NCBI GenBank assembly: GCA_946480295.1
Contig: CAMLIT010000006.1
Span: forward strand, 4,303-68,302
Length of the DNA: 64,000 bases
DNA from: an uncultured Gemmatimonadota bacterium
GTDB lineage: Bacteria; Gemmatimonadota; Gemmatimonadetes; Gemmatimonadales; Gemmatimonadaceae
Direction of reading: 5' to 3'
Shown here: in pieces, positions 23,164 to 33,200 of the stretch
How positions within the stretch are numbered: the first letter of the stretch is position 1
How the letters are laid out: every line of letters begins with the position of its first letter
Translations under genes and position numbers: made by a program
The notes under the pieces: generated by a model
Database searches by the model: none
Told to the model about the DNA's origin: nothing
The model's input: the letters and a program-made list of their open reading frames with translations, nothing else

Positions 23164-24831
23164 ATGCCGCACCGGACCGCTCGCGTCGACCGCATCAGCT
23201 TCCAGCACCCCGTCGCCTTCTGGGTCGGCACGATCGCCGTCGCCGTCGGCGTCCTCGCCCACGTGCCGGACTACGTGCACTCGGCGGGGATGCACTACCA
23301 CATGGCGGGGATGCCGATGTCCACGCTCATGCTCGTCGGCATGGCGCTCATCGTCGGCGGGCTGTGCGTGACGGGCTACGGCCTCGTGCCGATGGGCGAG
23401 CGCGCGACGCGGCAGGAGTCGACGCGGGCGCTCCACTTCCAGTCGATGGACGCGGCGCGGCTGACGCCCCTGCACTGGGGGATGCTGTTCGTGCTCGGGA
23501 TCGCGCTCATCATCGACGTCATGAAGCCGGCGACGCTCGGCTTCGTGCTGCCGGGAATGAAGGGCGAGTACGGCCTGACGGGGACGCAGGTCGCCATGCT
23601 GCCGCTCTCGGGGCTCACCGGGACGACGGTGGGATCGCTGCTGTGGGGCGCGCTCGCCGACCGCATGGGACGGCGCGCCTCGATCCTGCTGGCGTCCGTG
23701 CTCTTCATGGGGACGTCGATCTGCGGCTTCATGCCGTCGTATGGCTGGAACATCTTCATGTGCTTCGTCATGGGCATCGCGGCGGGGGGGATGCTGCCGA
23801 TCGTCTACGCGCTGATGGCGGAGTCGATCCCGGCGCGGCGGCGCGGCTGGCTGGTGGTGCTGCACGGCGGGATGGGCGCCGCCGGCGGCTACCTCGCGGC
23901 GGCGGGGCTCGCGGCGTGGCTCGAGCCGCACTTCACCTGGCGCATGCTCTGGATCTCCGGCCTGCCCACGGGGCTCGTGCTCCTCGTCCTGAATCGGTGG
24001 ATCCCGGAATCGCCGCGCTACCTGCTGGAGCACGGCCGCGTGGACGACGCCGAAGCCGTGATGCGGCGCTACGGCATCGAGGTCACGCGCGCCGCGGAGG
24101 TCGTCGACGCTCCGGCGGGCGCACCGGTGCCGGCCGCTGCGCCGGCGCGTGCGCGGACGCGCGCCGGGATGGCGGCGCTCTTCCGCCGCCCCTTCCTCGC
24201 GCACACCCTGACCGTGATCGCGTACGGCTTGAGCTGGGGGCTCGTGAACTGGGGCTTCCTCACCTTCCTGCCGACGATCCTCCGCGACCGCGGCCTGTCC
24301 GCGGGTGCGGCGAGCCGGCTGCTCTTCCTCTCCGCGCTCGTCGCGGTGCCCGGGACGGTGCTCGTCGCGTACCTCTACGGGATGTGGAGCAGCCGGAAGA
24401 GCATGATCCTGTTCGCGGTCATGACGTGCGCCTCGCTCGGCACGTTCGCGGCGGTGGATCCCGGCGCTGGCGGCCGGCACGCCGCGCTGCTCATGCCCCT
24501 CGTCGTGCTGCTGCTGCTCGGGAGCGGGGGCATCATCTCGATGCTCTCGCCCTATACGGCCGAGGTGTATCCGACGCGGCTGCGGGGGACGGGGAGCGGG
24601 ATCGCCGCGGGGAGCAGCAAGCTCGGAGGGATCGTGGCGCCGCCGCTTGCGGCGTGGGTGCTCGCCGTCGCGCCGGGGTTCACGGCGCTCGGTCTGATCG
24701 CGGCGGCGCCGGTGGCGCTGTCGGCGCTGGTGCTGGTGGTGGCGGGGGTGGAGACGCGCGATCGCGGGCTGGAGGAGCTGACGACGGCGCCGGCGGGCGC
24801 CGCGATGCAGCTCCAGCGGGCGGACGCGTGA
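23164..24831 (+). CDS. MFS transporter with two extra N-terminal helices
   Basis: 555 residues. Residues 18-40 and 52-74 are two extra helices (FWVGTIAVAVGVLAHV, LMLVGMALIVGGLCVTGYGLV) separated by a His/Met-rich loop HSAGMHYHMAGMPM. The rest is a standard 12-helix MFS body with the cytoplasmic loop GALADRMGRR and later ESPRYLLEHGRVDDAEAVM, a pattern of the sugar/organic acid porter (AAHS-like) group. A 40-residue Ala/Pro/Arg-rich loop (about 315-340) splits the halves. The substrate is unknown; the adjacent oxidoreductase hints at a carbon compound. The extra helices with metal-like residues are unusual. Confidence 0.85.
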   Translation: MPHRTARVDRISFQHPVAFWVGTIAVAVGVLAHVPDYVHSAGMHYHMAGMPMSTLMLVGMALIVGGLCVTGYGLVPMGERATRQESTRALHFQSMDAARLTPLHWGMLFVLGIALIIDVMKPATLGFVLPGMKGEYGLTGTQVAMLPLSGLTGTTVGSLLWGALADRMGRRASILLASVLFMGTSICGFMPSYGWNIFMCFVMGIAAGGMLPIVYALMAESIPARRRGWLVVLHGGMGAAGGYLAAAGLAAWLEPHFTWRMLWISGLPTGLVLLVLNRWIPESPRYLLEHGRVDDAEAVMRRYGIEVTRAAEVVDAPAGAPVPAAAPARARTRAGMAALFRRPFLAHTLTVIAYGLSWGLVNWGFLTFLPTILRDRGLSAGAASRLLFLSALVAVPGTVLVAYLYGMWSSRKSMILFAVMTCASLGTFAAVDPGAGGRHAALLMPLVVLLLLGSGGIISMLSPYTAEVYPTRLRGTGSGIAAGSSKLGGIVAPPLAAWVLAVAPGFTALGLIAAAPVALSALVLVVAGVETRDRGLEELTTAPAGAAMQLQRADA

Positions 24832-25243
24832 GCGCGCGGCGGTGACGCGTGCGCGGATGCCGGGGTTGAGAGGGCGAGTACCGTAGCATCGCCGGGTGCG
24901 CGCGGTGCCGCGGGCGCGTGTGCAGGTGCGGGCGGAGGGGTGGGGGCGGGCGTGGTGAACAGGTCATCAGGTCTCTCTGGCTCGGGTCACCCCCGTCGAG
25001 CCGAACGAAGTTCCTTGCTTGCTCACCCTTGCGGGCCCTTTCCCTCGGAGTTATTTCGGGGGCGCTCCCACGAGCCGGTCCTCGCCCTCCGCGCCGACAT
25101 GCGGGAACTCGCGCGCGCACTGTGAGTTCGGCAGGATCCGGCCTTTATCTGCATCGACGTCGTTTGGCGGTAGAAGTCGCGGCGCACCGGCTGGTGCGCC
25201 CCATGCAAGCCCCCCTCTACTCCACGCCGGAGGACAGCACCGT
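24832..25243. other. 412-bp upstream region of the SusC-SusD operon
   Basis: No gene is convincing here; the SusC frame is open from 25019 but the codons before 25244 do not resemble a signal peptide or any protein. It must carry the promoter and leader of the SusCD operon. A pyrimidine-rich area (24975-25040) and the stretch CCTTTATCTGC at about 25139-25149 are the only AT-enriched spots; no clear sigma-70 boxes are evident. A palindromic operator was not found. Confidence 0.5.
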
Positions 25244-28200
25244 ATGGCGGCCGTCCGTCGTCTCATTCCCGCACTCGCCGGGATCCTGCTCTGCGCCGCA
25301 CAGGCTGGCGCCCAGGGCACTGGAAGCATCAGGGGCCGAGTCGTCGACTCGGCGAGCAGCCAACCCCTCCCGAACGTCAGCGTCTCAGTCGCGGGGACGA
25401 GACTTGGCGCCATCACACAGCTCGACGGGACCTTCGACATCGCCCGCGTCCCGGCCGGCTCCCACCAGCTCCAGGCGCGCCGCATCGGCTATCACGCGAG
25501 CACCATCACGGTGAGCGTGACCGACGGCGGCACGGCGACCGCGAACTTCACCCTCGCGCCCCAGCCCACGGTGCTGACCGAGATGGTCGCCACCGGGTAC
25601 GGCCAGCAGCGCCGCGAGGCGATCACCGGGTCGGTGGCCACCGTCGACGCGAGCAAGGCGAACGTCGGCGTCATCACGAACCCGACGCAGCTTATCCAGG
25701 GGCGCGCACCGGGCGTGGAGATGGTCCAGTCCAACGGTGAGCCGGGCGCCAACACCCAGGTCCGCATCCGCGGCGGCACGTCGATCAGCGCGAGCAACGC
25801 GCCGCTCTACGTCATCGACGGGGTGCCGATCCAGAACGACGCGACCACCCCGGGCGCCGCGGGCGTCGGCTTCAACTCCGCCCTCGACCGCAACCCGCTC
25901 AACTCGATCAACCCCGAGGACATCGAGAACATCACGATCCTCAAGGACGCCTCGGCCACGGCGATCTACGGTAGCCGCGGCGCCAACGGCGTCATCCTGA
26001 TCACGACCAAGCGCGGACAGCGGCAGTCGCAGGTCGAGTACGACACGTACCTCGGCGCCGCGACCCCGGAGAAGACCCTCGGGCTCGCGACGGGTGATCA
26101 GTACGCGAACTTCGTGAAGACGTACGCCGACTCGCTCGGCGGCGCGGACGCGCTCAACGCCCTCGGCACGGTGGTGAACGGCCAGCGGGTCATCTCGAAC
26201 ACCGACTGGGAGAGGGCGGTGATGCACACCGGCTTCTCGATGAACCACGACCTCGCCTTCACCGGCGGCTCCGCGCAGACGAAGTACCGGGCCTCGCTCA
26301 ACTACTTCGACCAGGAGGGCGTCGTCCCGAACAGTGGGCTCAAGCGCTACCAGGCGCGCCTGAACGGGACGCACGACGCGCTGGACGCCCGGCTGCACCT
26401 CGCGCTCAACCTCGCGGCGTCGCGCGTGAACAACGAGTACTCGCCGAACGAGAACGGCGGCGGCTTCACCGGCGGTCTGTTCACCAACATGGTCGTGTTC
26501 AACCCGACCAAGCCGGTGAAGAACGCGGACGGCACCTATTACGAGATCGGCACCGGCGCGCAGGACGTACGCAACCCGGTGGCGATGATCTACCAGCTCA
26601 TGGACCGCTCGCCGGAGAATCGGATCATCGGCAACATGAGCGGCACGCTGGAGCTGATGCAGGGGCTCACCGCCCAGACGACCGTCGGCGCGGACAACAC
26701 GAACGCGACCCGGGAGTCGTACGCCCCGCTCTCCAGCCCGATCGGCGCGGCCTACAGCGGCTACGCGCGGCAGGCCGAGCGCAGCCTGCAGAACCTCACC
26801 TTCCAGCAGCTCCTCACCTACAACCCGCAGCTCGGGGCGAACCAGGAGCTCGAGGTCGTCGGCGGCTACGAGTACGTGAAGGACGACAACAAGGAGTTCG
26901 GCGCCGCGATGCAGGGGTTCATCACCGACCAGTACGCGTGGGACAACCTCAACGCCGGCACGACGCTGCCGGGCGGCTATCCGTACTCGTGGCACACCAC
27001 GAGCCTCCTCTCGTCGTTCTTCGGCCGCGTGAACTACGGCTGGAAGCAGCGCTACTACCTCACCGGCGTGCTGCGCCGCGACGGCTCGTCGCGCCTCGCG
27101 CCGGGGCACCAGTGGGAGGACTTCCCGGGCATCTCCGGGTCGTGGCGCATCAGCAACGAGAACTTCATGAGCTCCCGCCCGCTCGGCATCTCCACCCTCG
27201 CCCTGCGCCTCGGCTGGGGTAAGCAGGGGAACCAGGCGGTGGCGCCGTACCAGACGCAGCTCCTGCTCAAGTCGGACGCCGGCGCGCTCTATCCCTTCGG
27301 CGGCGTCATCACCGCCGGGCTGCACGCGGTGCAGGTCGGGAACCCGAACCTGAAGTGGGAGACGGCGACCCAGACGAACCTCGGCCTCGACTACGGCCTG
27401 CTGAACGACAAGATCACCGGGTCCATCGAGGTGTACCAGAAGAACACGAGCGACCTGCTGCTCGACCGCCCGGTGCCGCAGCCGGCGGTGGTGAGCTCGC
27501 GCATCGAGAACATCGGCAGCCTGCGCAACCGCGGCCTCGAGGCCTCGGCCGACATGCAGCTGTGGAGCGCGCCGAAGAAGTCCCTCACCGGTGGCCTCGT
27601 CCTCACTATCGAGCGGAACACGGTCACGAGCCTCGGCGACAACTCGGCGGCGTGCCTGGCCGATTCGACGACGACGAGCTTCCGCGCCGCGTCGAACGCG
27701 AAGTGCACGTTCATCGAGACCGGGTACGTGCAGGGGCAGGGGCAGTCCAATCAGTGGTCGCAGATCATCATGCGCGGCCAGCCGATCGGCACCTTCCTCG
27801 CGCCGAAGTTCGTCGGAGTGGCCAGCGCCTACGAGATCGTCGGCGGCGACACGCTCTGGGGACCGGGCCAGCAGCTCTTCGCCTGCACGGCGGCGACGCC
27901 CGGGTGCACGAACGGCCGGACGACGAGCCCCTCGGATGCCGACCGCCAGTTCATCGGATCGGCCAACCCGAGCTTCACGATCGGCCTGCGGAACAGCCTG
28001 ACCTGGAACTCCTTCGACGCGAGCTGGCTGTGGCGCGGCGAGTTCGGGGGGAAGGTATTCAACAACACCGCGCTGGTGTACGAGACGAAGAGCGCGGCGA
28101 AGCAGGGGCGCAACTTCCTCGCGGGCGCGCTCAGCATGCCCGACAACATCTCCGAGCCGGCGAAGTACTCGTCGCGCTGGATCGAGGATCGCACCTTCGT

Positions 28201-28423
28201 GCGGCTGCAGAACCTGACGCTCGGTTACACGCTGCCGACGAGGCTCCTCGCGGGCCGCACGGCGCGGCTGTACGTGACCGGCGACAACCTGCTGCTCCTC
28301 ACGAAGTACAAGGGCTACGACCCGGAGGTCTTCACCGATCTCGGCATCGCGTCGCGCGGCATCGACTACCTGACGTACCCGCCGACGCGCCGCTACACGA
28401 TCGGCCTCCGCACGCAGTTCTGA
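25244..28423 (+). CDS. susC: SusC/RagA-family TonB-dependent outer-membrane receptor
   Basis: 1059 residues from the ATG at 25244, preceded by GGAGGA. A signal peptide (IPALAGILLCAAQAGAQG) leads to a carboxypeptidase-regulatory-like domain (about 25-110: IRGRVVDSASSQPLPNVSVSVAG) and then the plug (115-235) with ITGSVATVDASKAN, PLYVIDGVPIQN, LKDASATAIYGSRGANGVILITTKRG. The remainder is the 22-strand barrel, ending in an aromatic-rich C-terminus (PPTRRYTIGLRTQF). The pair with SusD imports oligosaccharides across the outer membrane using TonB energy. No extracytoplasmic sigma or anti-sigma gene is adjacent, so regulation is probably from elsewhere. Confidence 0.95.
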   Translation: MAAVRRLIPALAGILLCAAQAGAQGTGSIRGRVVDSASSQPLPNVSVSVAGTRLGAITQLDGTFDIARVPAGSHQLQARRIGYHASTITVSVTDGGTATANFTLAPQPTVLTEMVATGYGQQRREAITGSVATVDASKANVGVITNPTQLIQGRAPGVEMVQSNGEPGANTQVRIRGGTSISASNAPLYVIDGVPIQNDATTPGAAGVGFNSALDRNPLNSINPEDIENITILKDASATAIYGSRGANGVILITTKRGQRQSQVEYDTYLGAATPEKTLGLATGDQYANFVKTYADSLGGADALNALGTVVNGQRVISNTDWERAVMHTGFSMNHDLAFTGGSAQTKYRASLNYFDQEGVVPNSGLKRYQARLNGTHDALDARLHLALNLAASRVNNEYSPNENGGGFTGGLFTNMVVFNPTKPVKNADGTYYEIGTGAQDVRNPVAMIYQLMDRSPENRIIGNMSGTLELMQGLTAQTTVGADNTNATRESYAPLSSPIGAAYSGYARQAERSLQNLTFQQLLTYNPQLGANQELEVVGGYEYVKDDNKEFGAAMQGFITDQYAWDNLNAGTTLPGGYPYSWHTTSLLSSFFGRVNYGWKQRYYLTGVLRRDGSSRLAPGHQWEDFPGISGSWRISNENFMSSRPLGISTLALRLGWGKQGNQAVAPYQTQLLLKSDAGALYPFGGVITAGLHAVQVGNPNLKWETATQTNLGLDYGLLNDKITGSIEVYQKNTSDLLLDRPVPQPAVVSSRIENIGSLRNRGLEASADMQLWSAPKKSLTGGLVLTIERNTVTSLGDNSAACLADSTTTSFRAASNAKCTFIETGYVQGQGQSNQWSQIIMRGQPIGTFLAPKFVGVASAYEIVGGDTLWGPGQQLFACTAATPGCTNGRTTSPSDADRQFIGSANPSFTIGLRNSLTWNSFDASWLWRGEFGGKVFNNTALVYETKSAAKQGRNFLAGALSMPDNISEPAKYSSRWIEDRTFVRLQNLTLGYTLPTRLLAGRTARLYVTGDNLLLLTKYKGYDPEVFTDLGIASRGIDYLTYPPTRRYTIGLRTQF

Positions 28424-28451
28424 CGGCCCTCATACTCCAGGGATCACTGAC

Positions 28452-30113
28452 ATGACCAAATTCTCGATCAAGTCGGCCCGCGGGGTCGCGGCCGTGCTGC
28501 TCGCGCCGATGCTCCTCGGCGTCGGCCTGAGCTGCACGAACCTGACCGAGGTGCCGCACGACGCGCTCACGCCGGAGAACGCGTTCACCTCCGACGCGTC
28601 CATCCTCGCCGGCGTCGCCGGCGTCTACTCCACCCTCCGCGACGTCGAGGGGAACGGCTCGTACGAGTCGATGCAGGACCTGACGACCGACGTCTCGGTC
28701 GTGCCGACGCGCGGCAGCGACTGGCTGGACAACGGCCAGTGGCTGGACATCCACCACCAGACGTACACGCCGAACAGCAACGGCACCCTCGGCCTGCTCA
28801 ACGGCGACTGGAACGCGATGTTCGGCGCCGTGGCCAAGGAGAACCTGATGCTCGACGTCGTCGCGAAGAGCCTCGGGACCAAGGACACCGCCGCCGCCGG
28901 GAAGCTCGCCGCCGAGCTGCGGCTGCTCCGCGCCTGGGACTACTACATGCTCCAGGACATGTGGGGCGGCGTCCCGCTCGTCACGTCGACGGAGCTCAAG
29001 CAGTATCCGAGCGTGTCGCGCGACTCGATCTTCCGCTTCATCTCGTCGGAGCTGCAGTGGGCGCGCCAGCGCCTGCCCGTCGCCTGGCCGCCGCAGTACT
29101 ACGGCCGCGTGACCAAGGGCGCCGCCAACGCGATCCTCGCGAGCCTGTACCTGAACGCCGCCGTCTTCACCAAGGACAGCAAGGGGATCAACCCGACGGG
29201 CTACAACTCCTGCATGACCGTCAACGTGACGGTGGACGGCGCGTCGGAGGACGCCTGCCAGGCCGCCATCGACGCAGCGACGGCGGTGATCGACGAGAAG
29301 GACGCCGACGGCAACCCCGTCTACCAGCTCGAGGACAACTGGTTCAAGAACTTCAGCATCGACAACAAGAGCTCGACGGAGAACATCTTCGTCATCGAGC
29401 ACGTCCTCGGGTCGCAGGGGATCGGCGGCAGCTGGCCGATGTGGACGCTGCACTACAACCAGCTCACCACCGGCTGGGGCGGCCCGTGGAACGGCTTCGC
29501 CACGACCGCCGAGACCTTCGCCAAGTTCGACACGGTGAACGACGTCCGGGCGAAGATGTGGCTGTGGGGCCGGGCGATGAGCTTCGACAGCCCGGGCACG
29601 CCGGTGAACGATCGCCAGGGCAAGCCGCTCTACTTCACCGACACCATCGGCAACCTGAGCGCCGCCTCGGAGGGTGAGGGCGTGCGCTTCAACAAGTTCC
29701 CGCCGGTCACGGGCAAGGAAGCCACGACGGGCCAGTCGAACCCGAACGACTTCCCCTTCTTCCGCCTCACGGAGATGTACCTGATCCGGGCGGAGGCGGA
29801 GAACGAGAAGGGGAACACCGCCGGCGCGGTCACCGACCTGCTCAAGATCCACAACATGCGGGACAAGGCGCCGATCGCGAACCTGAGCGGCCAGCAGGCG
29901 ATCCGCGACGCGATCATGCGCGAGCGGCTGCTGGAGTTCGCGATGGAGGGGAAGCGCCGCTCGGACATGATCCGCTACGGCACCTTCACCACGTGGACGG
30001 AGAAGTCGAAGAACGGCACGAGCGCGCCGCGCGATTACCACGTCGTCCTCTTCCCGGTGCCCGCGCCGCAGCTGGCGTCGAACCCGCTGCTGACGCAGAA
30101 TCCGGGGTACTGA
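28452..30113 (+). CDS. susD: SusD/RagB-family substrate-binding lipoprotein
   Basis: 553 residues with a lipoprotein signal ending LGVGLSC (Cys28), then the TPR-like SusD fold: TEVPHDALTPENAFTSDASILAGVAGVY, AAELRLLRAWDYYMLQDMWGGVPLV and the C-terminal RLTEMYLIRAEAENEKGNTAGAVTDL with FAMEGKRRSDMIRYG, all typical. It caps SusC on the outer surface and captures glycans. Starts 28 bases after susC, so the two form an operon. The glycan specificity cannot be read off. Family length about 500-600 fits. Confidence 0.95.
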   Translation: MTKFSIKSARGVAAVLLAPMLLGVGLSCTNLTEVPHDALTPENAFTSDASILAGVAGVYSTLRDVEGNGSYESMQDLTTDVSVVPTRGSDWLDNGQWLDIHHQTYTPNSNGTLGLLNGDWNAMFGAVAKENLMLDVVAKSLGTKDTAAAGKLAAELRLLRAWDYYMLQDMWGGVPLVTSTELKQYPSVSRDSIFRFISSELQWARQRLPVAWPPQYYGRVTKGAANAILASLYLNAAVFTKDSKGINPTGYNSCMTVNVTVDGASEDACQAAIDAATAVIDEKDADGNPVYQLEDNWFKNFSIDNKSSTENIFVIEHVLGSQGIGGSWPMWTLHYNQLTTGWGGPWNGFATTAETFAKFDTVNDVRAKMWLWGRAMSFDSPGTPVNDRQGKPLYFTDTIGNLSAASEGEGVRFNKFPPVTGKEATTGQSNPNDFPFFRLTEMYLIRAEAENEKGNTAGAVTDLLKIHNMRDKAPIANLSGQQAIRDAIMRERLLEFAMEGKRRSDMIRYGTFTTWTEKSKNGTSAPRDYHVVLFPVPAPQLASNPLLTQNPGY

Positions 30114-30114
30114 T

Positions 30115-30130
30115 CCGGAGCCTGCTCCGG
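30115..30130 (+). terminator. Hairpin directly after susD
   Basis: CCGGAG, loop CCTG, CTCCGG: a perfect 6-bp stem that begins one base after the susD stop, followed by GTGTTGTCCTG which is moderately T-rich. It could be a weak terminator or a processing site that separates susCD expression from the downstream lipoprotein gene. Confidence 0.45.
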
Positions 30131-30141
30131 GTGTTGTCCTG

Positions 30142-30181
30142 ACATCGGCCTGCTCCTCCAGGCGGGGGAGCAGGCTGATGT
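30142..30181 (+). terminator. Long inverted repeat between susD and the next gene
   Basis: Arms ACATCGGCCTGCTCC (30142-30156) and GGAGCAGGCTGATGT (30167-30181) pair over 15 bases with one mismatch around a 10-base loop. No U run follows. The right arm contains an ATG (30178) that would be a poor start for the downstream lipoprotein gene; the real start at 30211 lies outside. It may be an attenuator, a transcript stabiliser or a partial terminator. Confidence 0.5.
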
Positions 30182-30210
30182 CGTCTCGCCGAACCTCCCC
30201 TCCTCACGAG

Positions 30211-33200
30211 ATGCTGCAGTTCTCCCGCCCGCGGGCGGTGTTGGCGCTCGCCGCCGTCGCTCTCACGGCGGCGTGCTCCGGCCTCGATTCCTCCGCTGGC
30301 GATCCGCGCGCGCGGATCCCCGCCGCCGACGGACACCTCTTCACGAAGCTCCCCGCCGCCTACACCGGCGTGCGCTTCGAGAACCGGCTCGAGTCGACGC
30401 GGGACCTCAACGTCTTCACCTACCGGAACTTCTACAACGGCGGCGGCGTCGCGACCGGCGACCTCACGGGAGACGGCCTGCCGGAGGTCGTCCTCACCTC
30501 CAACCAGCATGGGCCGCGGCTGTACCTGAACGTCGGCCGCTTCCGCTTTCGCGACATCACCGCGGCGGCGGGGATCCGCTTCAAGGGGCCCGGCGCGTGG
30601 GCGACCGGCGTCACCATGGCCGACGTCAATGGCGACGGCCTGCTCGACATCTACGTCTGCTACGCCGGCGACGGCCCGCCGGCGCTGCGCGCGAACGAGC
30701 TGTACGTCAACCAGGGCGTCGGCGCCGACAGCATCCCGCACTTCCGCGCGATGGCGAAGGCGTACGGCATCGCCGACGAGGGCTGGTCCACCCAGGCGGT
30801 CTTCTTCGACTACGACCGCGACGGGAGGCTGGACCTCCTCGTCGTCAACAACTCGCCGCGCCCGGTGAGCAGCTTCGCCATCCGGAACTCGCGCGACTCG
30901 GCGAGCCGGTACGGGGGCGCCAAGCTGTATCACGACGTCGGCGGCCGCTTCGTCGATGTGACCAGGGCCGCCGGCATCCACTCGCCGGAGATGGCGTTCG
31001 GGCTCGGCGTCGGCGTGAGCGACCTGAATGGCGACGGCTGGCCCGACGTCTACGTCGCCAACGACTTCTTCGAGAAGGACTACCTGTACGTCAACGACCG
31101 CGACGGGACCTTCACGGAATCCATCGCGCGCGAGATGCCCTCCATCAGCTACTCCTCGATGGGGATGGACATCGCCGACGTGAACAACGACGGGCGCCCC
31201 GACGTGTACACGACGGACATGCTGCCCGAGGACCACTACCGCCTGCAGGAGAACACCGCCTTCGACAGCTGGGCGCAGTACATGACGAAGGTGAAGAACG
31301 GCTACCACCACCAGTTCACGCGCAACATGCTCCAGCTGAACGACGGCGACGGCACGTTCAGCGAGATCGGCCAGATGGCGGGGGTGGCGCGCACCGACTG
31401 GAGCTGGGGTGCGCTCCTCGAAGACCTGGACCTCGACGGCTGGAAGGATCTCTTCGTGACCAACGGCATCGCCGCCGACGTCACGGCGCAGGACTACCTG
31501 GTCTACCTCAACGCCGAACGATCGGCGCAGCGGGCGCGCGGCGGCGACGTGGACTACCTGCGCCTCGTCGAGGCGATGACCTCGACGAGGCTGCCGAACT
31601 ACGCCTTCCACAACGACGGACGGCTCGGCTTCACGAACGAGAGCGCGGCGTGGGGGCTCGACACGCCGTCCTTCTCCACGGGCGCGGCGTACGCGGACCT
31701 CGATGGCGACGGCGCTCCCGACCTCGTCGTGAACAACGTCGACGACACCGCGTTCGTCTACCGGAACAACGCCCGCGCGCTCTCGCGCAACCGCTTCCTC
31801 CAGGTGAAGCTCGAGGGGAACGCGCCGAACCGCTTCGCCGTCGGCGCGAAGGTCACGCTCTTCCTCGGCGCGCAGCGGCTCCTCCAGGAGCTCTCGCCGA
31901 CGCGCGGCTTCGAGTCGAGCGTGGACTACGTCCTCACCTTCGGCCTCGGCGCGCGCGACACGGTGGACTCCGTGCGCGTGGACTGGCCGGACGGCGCGGC
32001 GCGCGTGAGCATCCTGCGCGCCGTCGCCGCGAACCGCCGCCTCACGATCCGGGAGGCCGATTCGGCGCCCGCGCCGCGGATCCCCGCGCGACGCGACACG
32101 CCGCTCCTCGCCGACATCACCGACAGCGCGGCGATCCCCTTCGTGCACCACGAGAACGAGTTCGTGGATTTCGAGCGCGAGTCGCTCATCCCGAAGCTGC
32201 TCTCGACGGAGGGGCCGGCGCTGGCGGTGGCCGACGTGAACGGCGACGGGCTGGACGACTTCTACATCGGCGGCGCGAAGGGCCAGCCGGGGGAGCTGCT
32301 CGTCCAGCGCCCCGACGGCCGGTTCGTCGCCGCGAGCCCGGAGGTGTTCGCGCGGGACTCGATGTCCGAGGATGTCGGCGCCGTCTTCTTCGACGCCAAC
32401 GGCGACGGACGGCCCGACCTCTACGTCGTGAGCGGCGGCAGCGAGTACACCGAGGGCTCGGCGGCGCTCCAGGACCGTCTCTACATCAACGACGGCCATG
32501 GCCGCTTTCACGAGGCGGAGGGCGCGCTTCCGACCGAGACGTGGAGCGGCTCGCGCGTGGCCGCTGCCGACTTCGACGGCGACGGGCACGTCGACCTGTT
32601 CGTCGGCGGCCGCGCCGTGCCCCAGGCGTACGGCGTCGATCCGTCGAGCATGCTGCTGCGCAACGACGGCCGCGGCCACTTCGTCGACGTCACCGACCAG
32701 GTGGCGCCCGGACTGCGCCACGTCGGCATGGTCACCGACGCCGTGTGGCGCGACGTCGACGGCGACGGCCGGCCGGATCTCATCGTCGTCGGCGAGTGGA
32801 TGCCGATCACGATCTTCCACAACACGCGTGCCGGGAAGCTCGAGCGCATGAACGTGCCCGGGCTGGAGAAGAGCAACGGCTGGTGGAACCGCATCGTCGC
32901 CGGCGACTTCACGGGGCACGGGCGCGTGGACTTCATCGTCGGCAACATGGGGCTGAACGGCCGCCTCCACGCCTCGCCGAGCGAGCCGACGACGATGTAC
33001 GTCACGGCGTTCGCGGGAAGCGTGCAGCCGCTGATCGCGACGTACACGAACGGGGTGAGCTACCCGGTGGCGATGCGCGACGAGCTGACCGAGGCCATCC
33101 CGCAGCTCCGCGAGCGCTTTCCCACCTACGCGTCCTACGCGCGCGCGCCGATGGACTCGGTGCTGCGGCCGGCGGAGCGCGCGGGGGTCCCGGAGAAGGA

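Noticed and set aside
25019..25243. N-terminal extension of SusC from 25019
   Set aside because: The codons before 25244 give an Arg/Ser/Pro-rich sequence with no signal peptide; the ATG at 25244 has a ribosome site and leads into a proper signal.
30178..30210. Upstream start for the first FG-GAP lipoprotein
   Set aside because: This ATG is buried in the arm of a strong hairpin and would add a non-signal tail before the lipoprotein signal.
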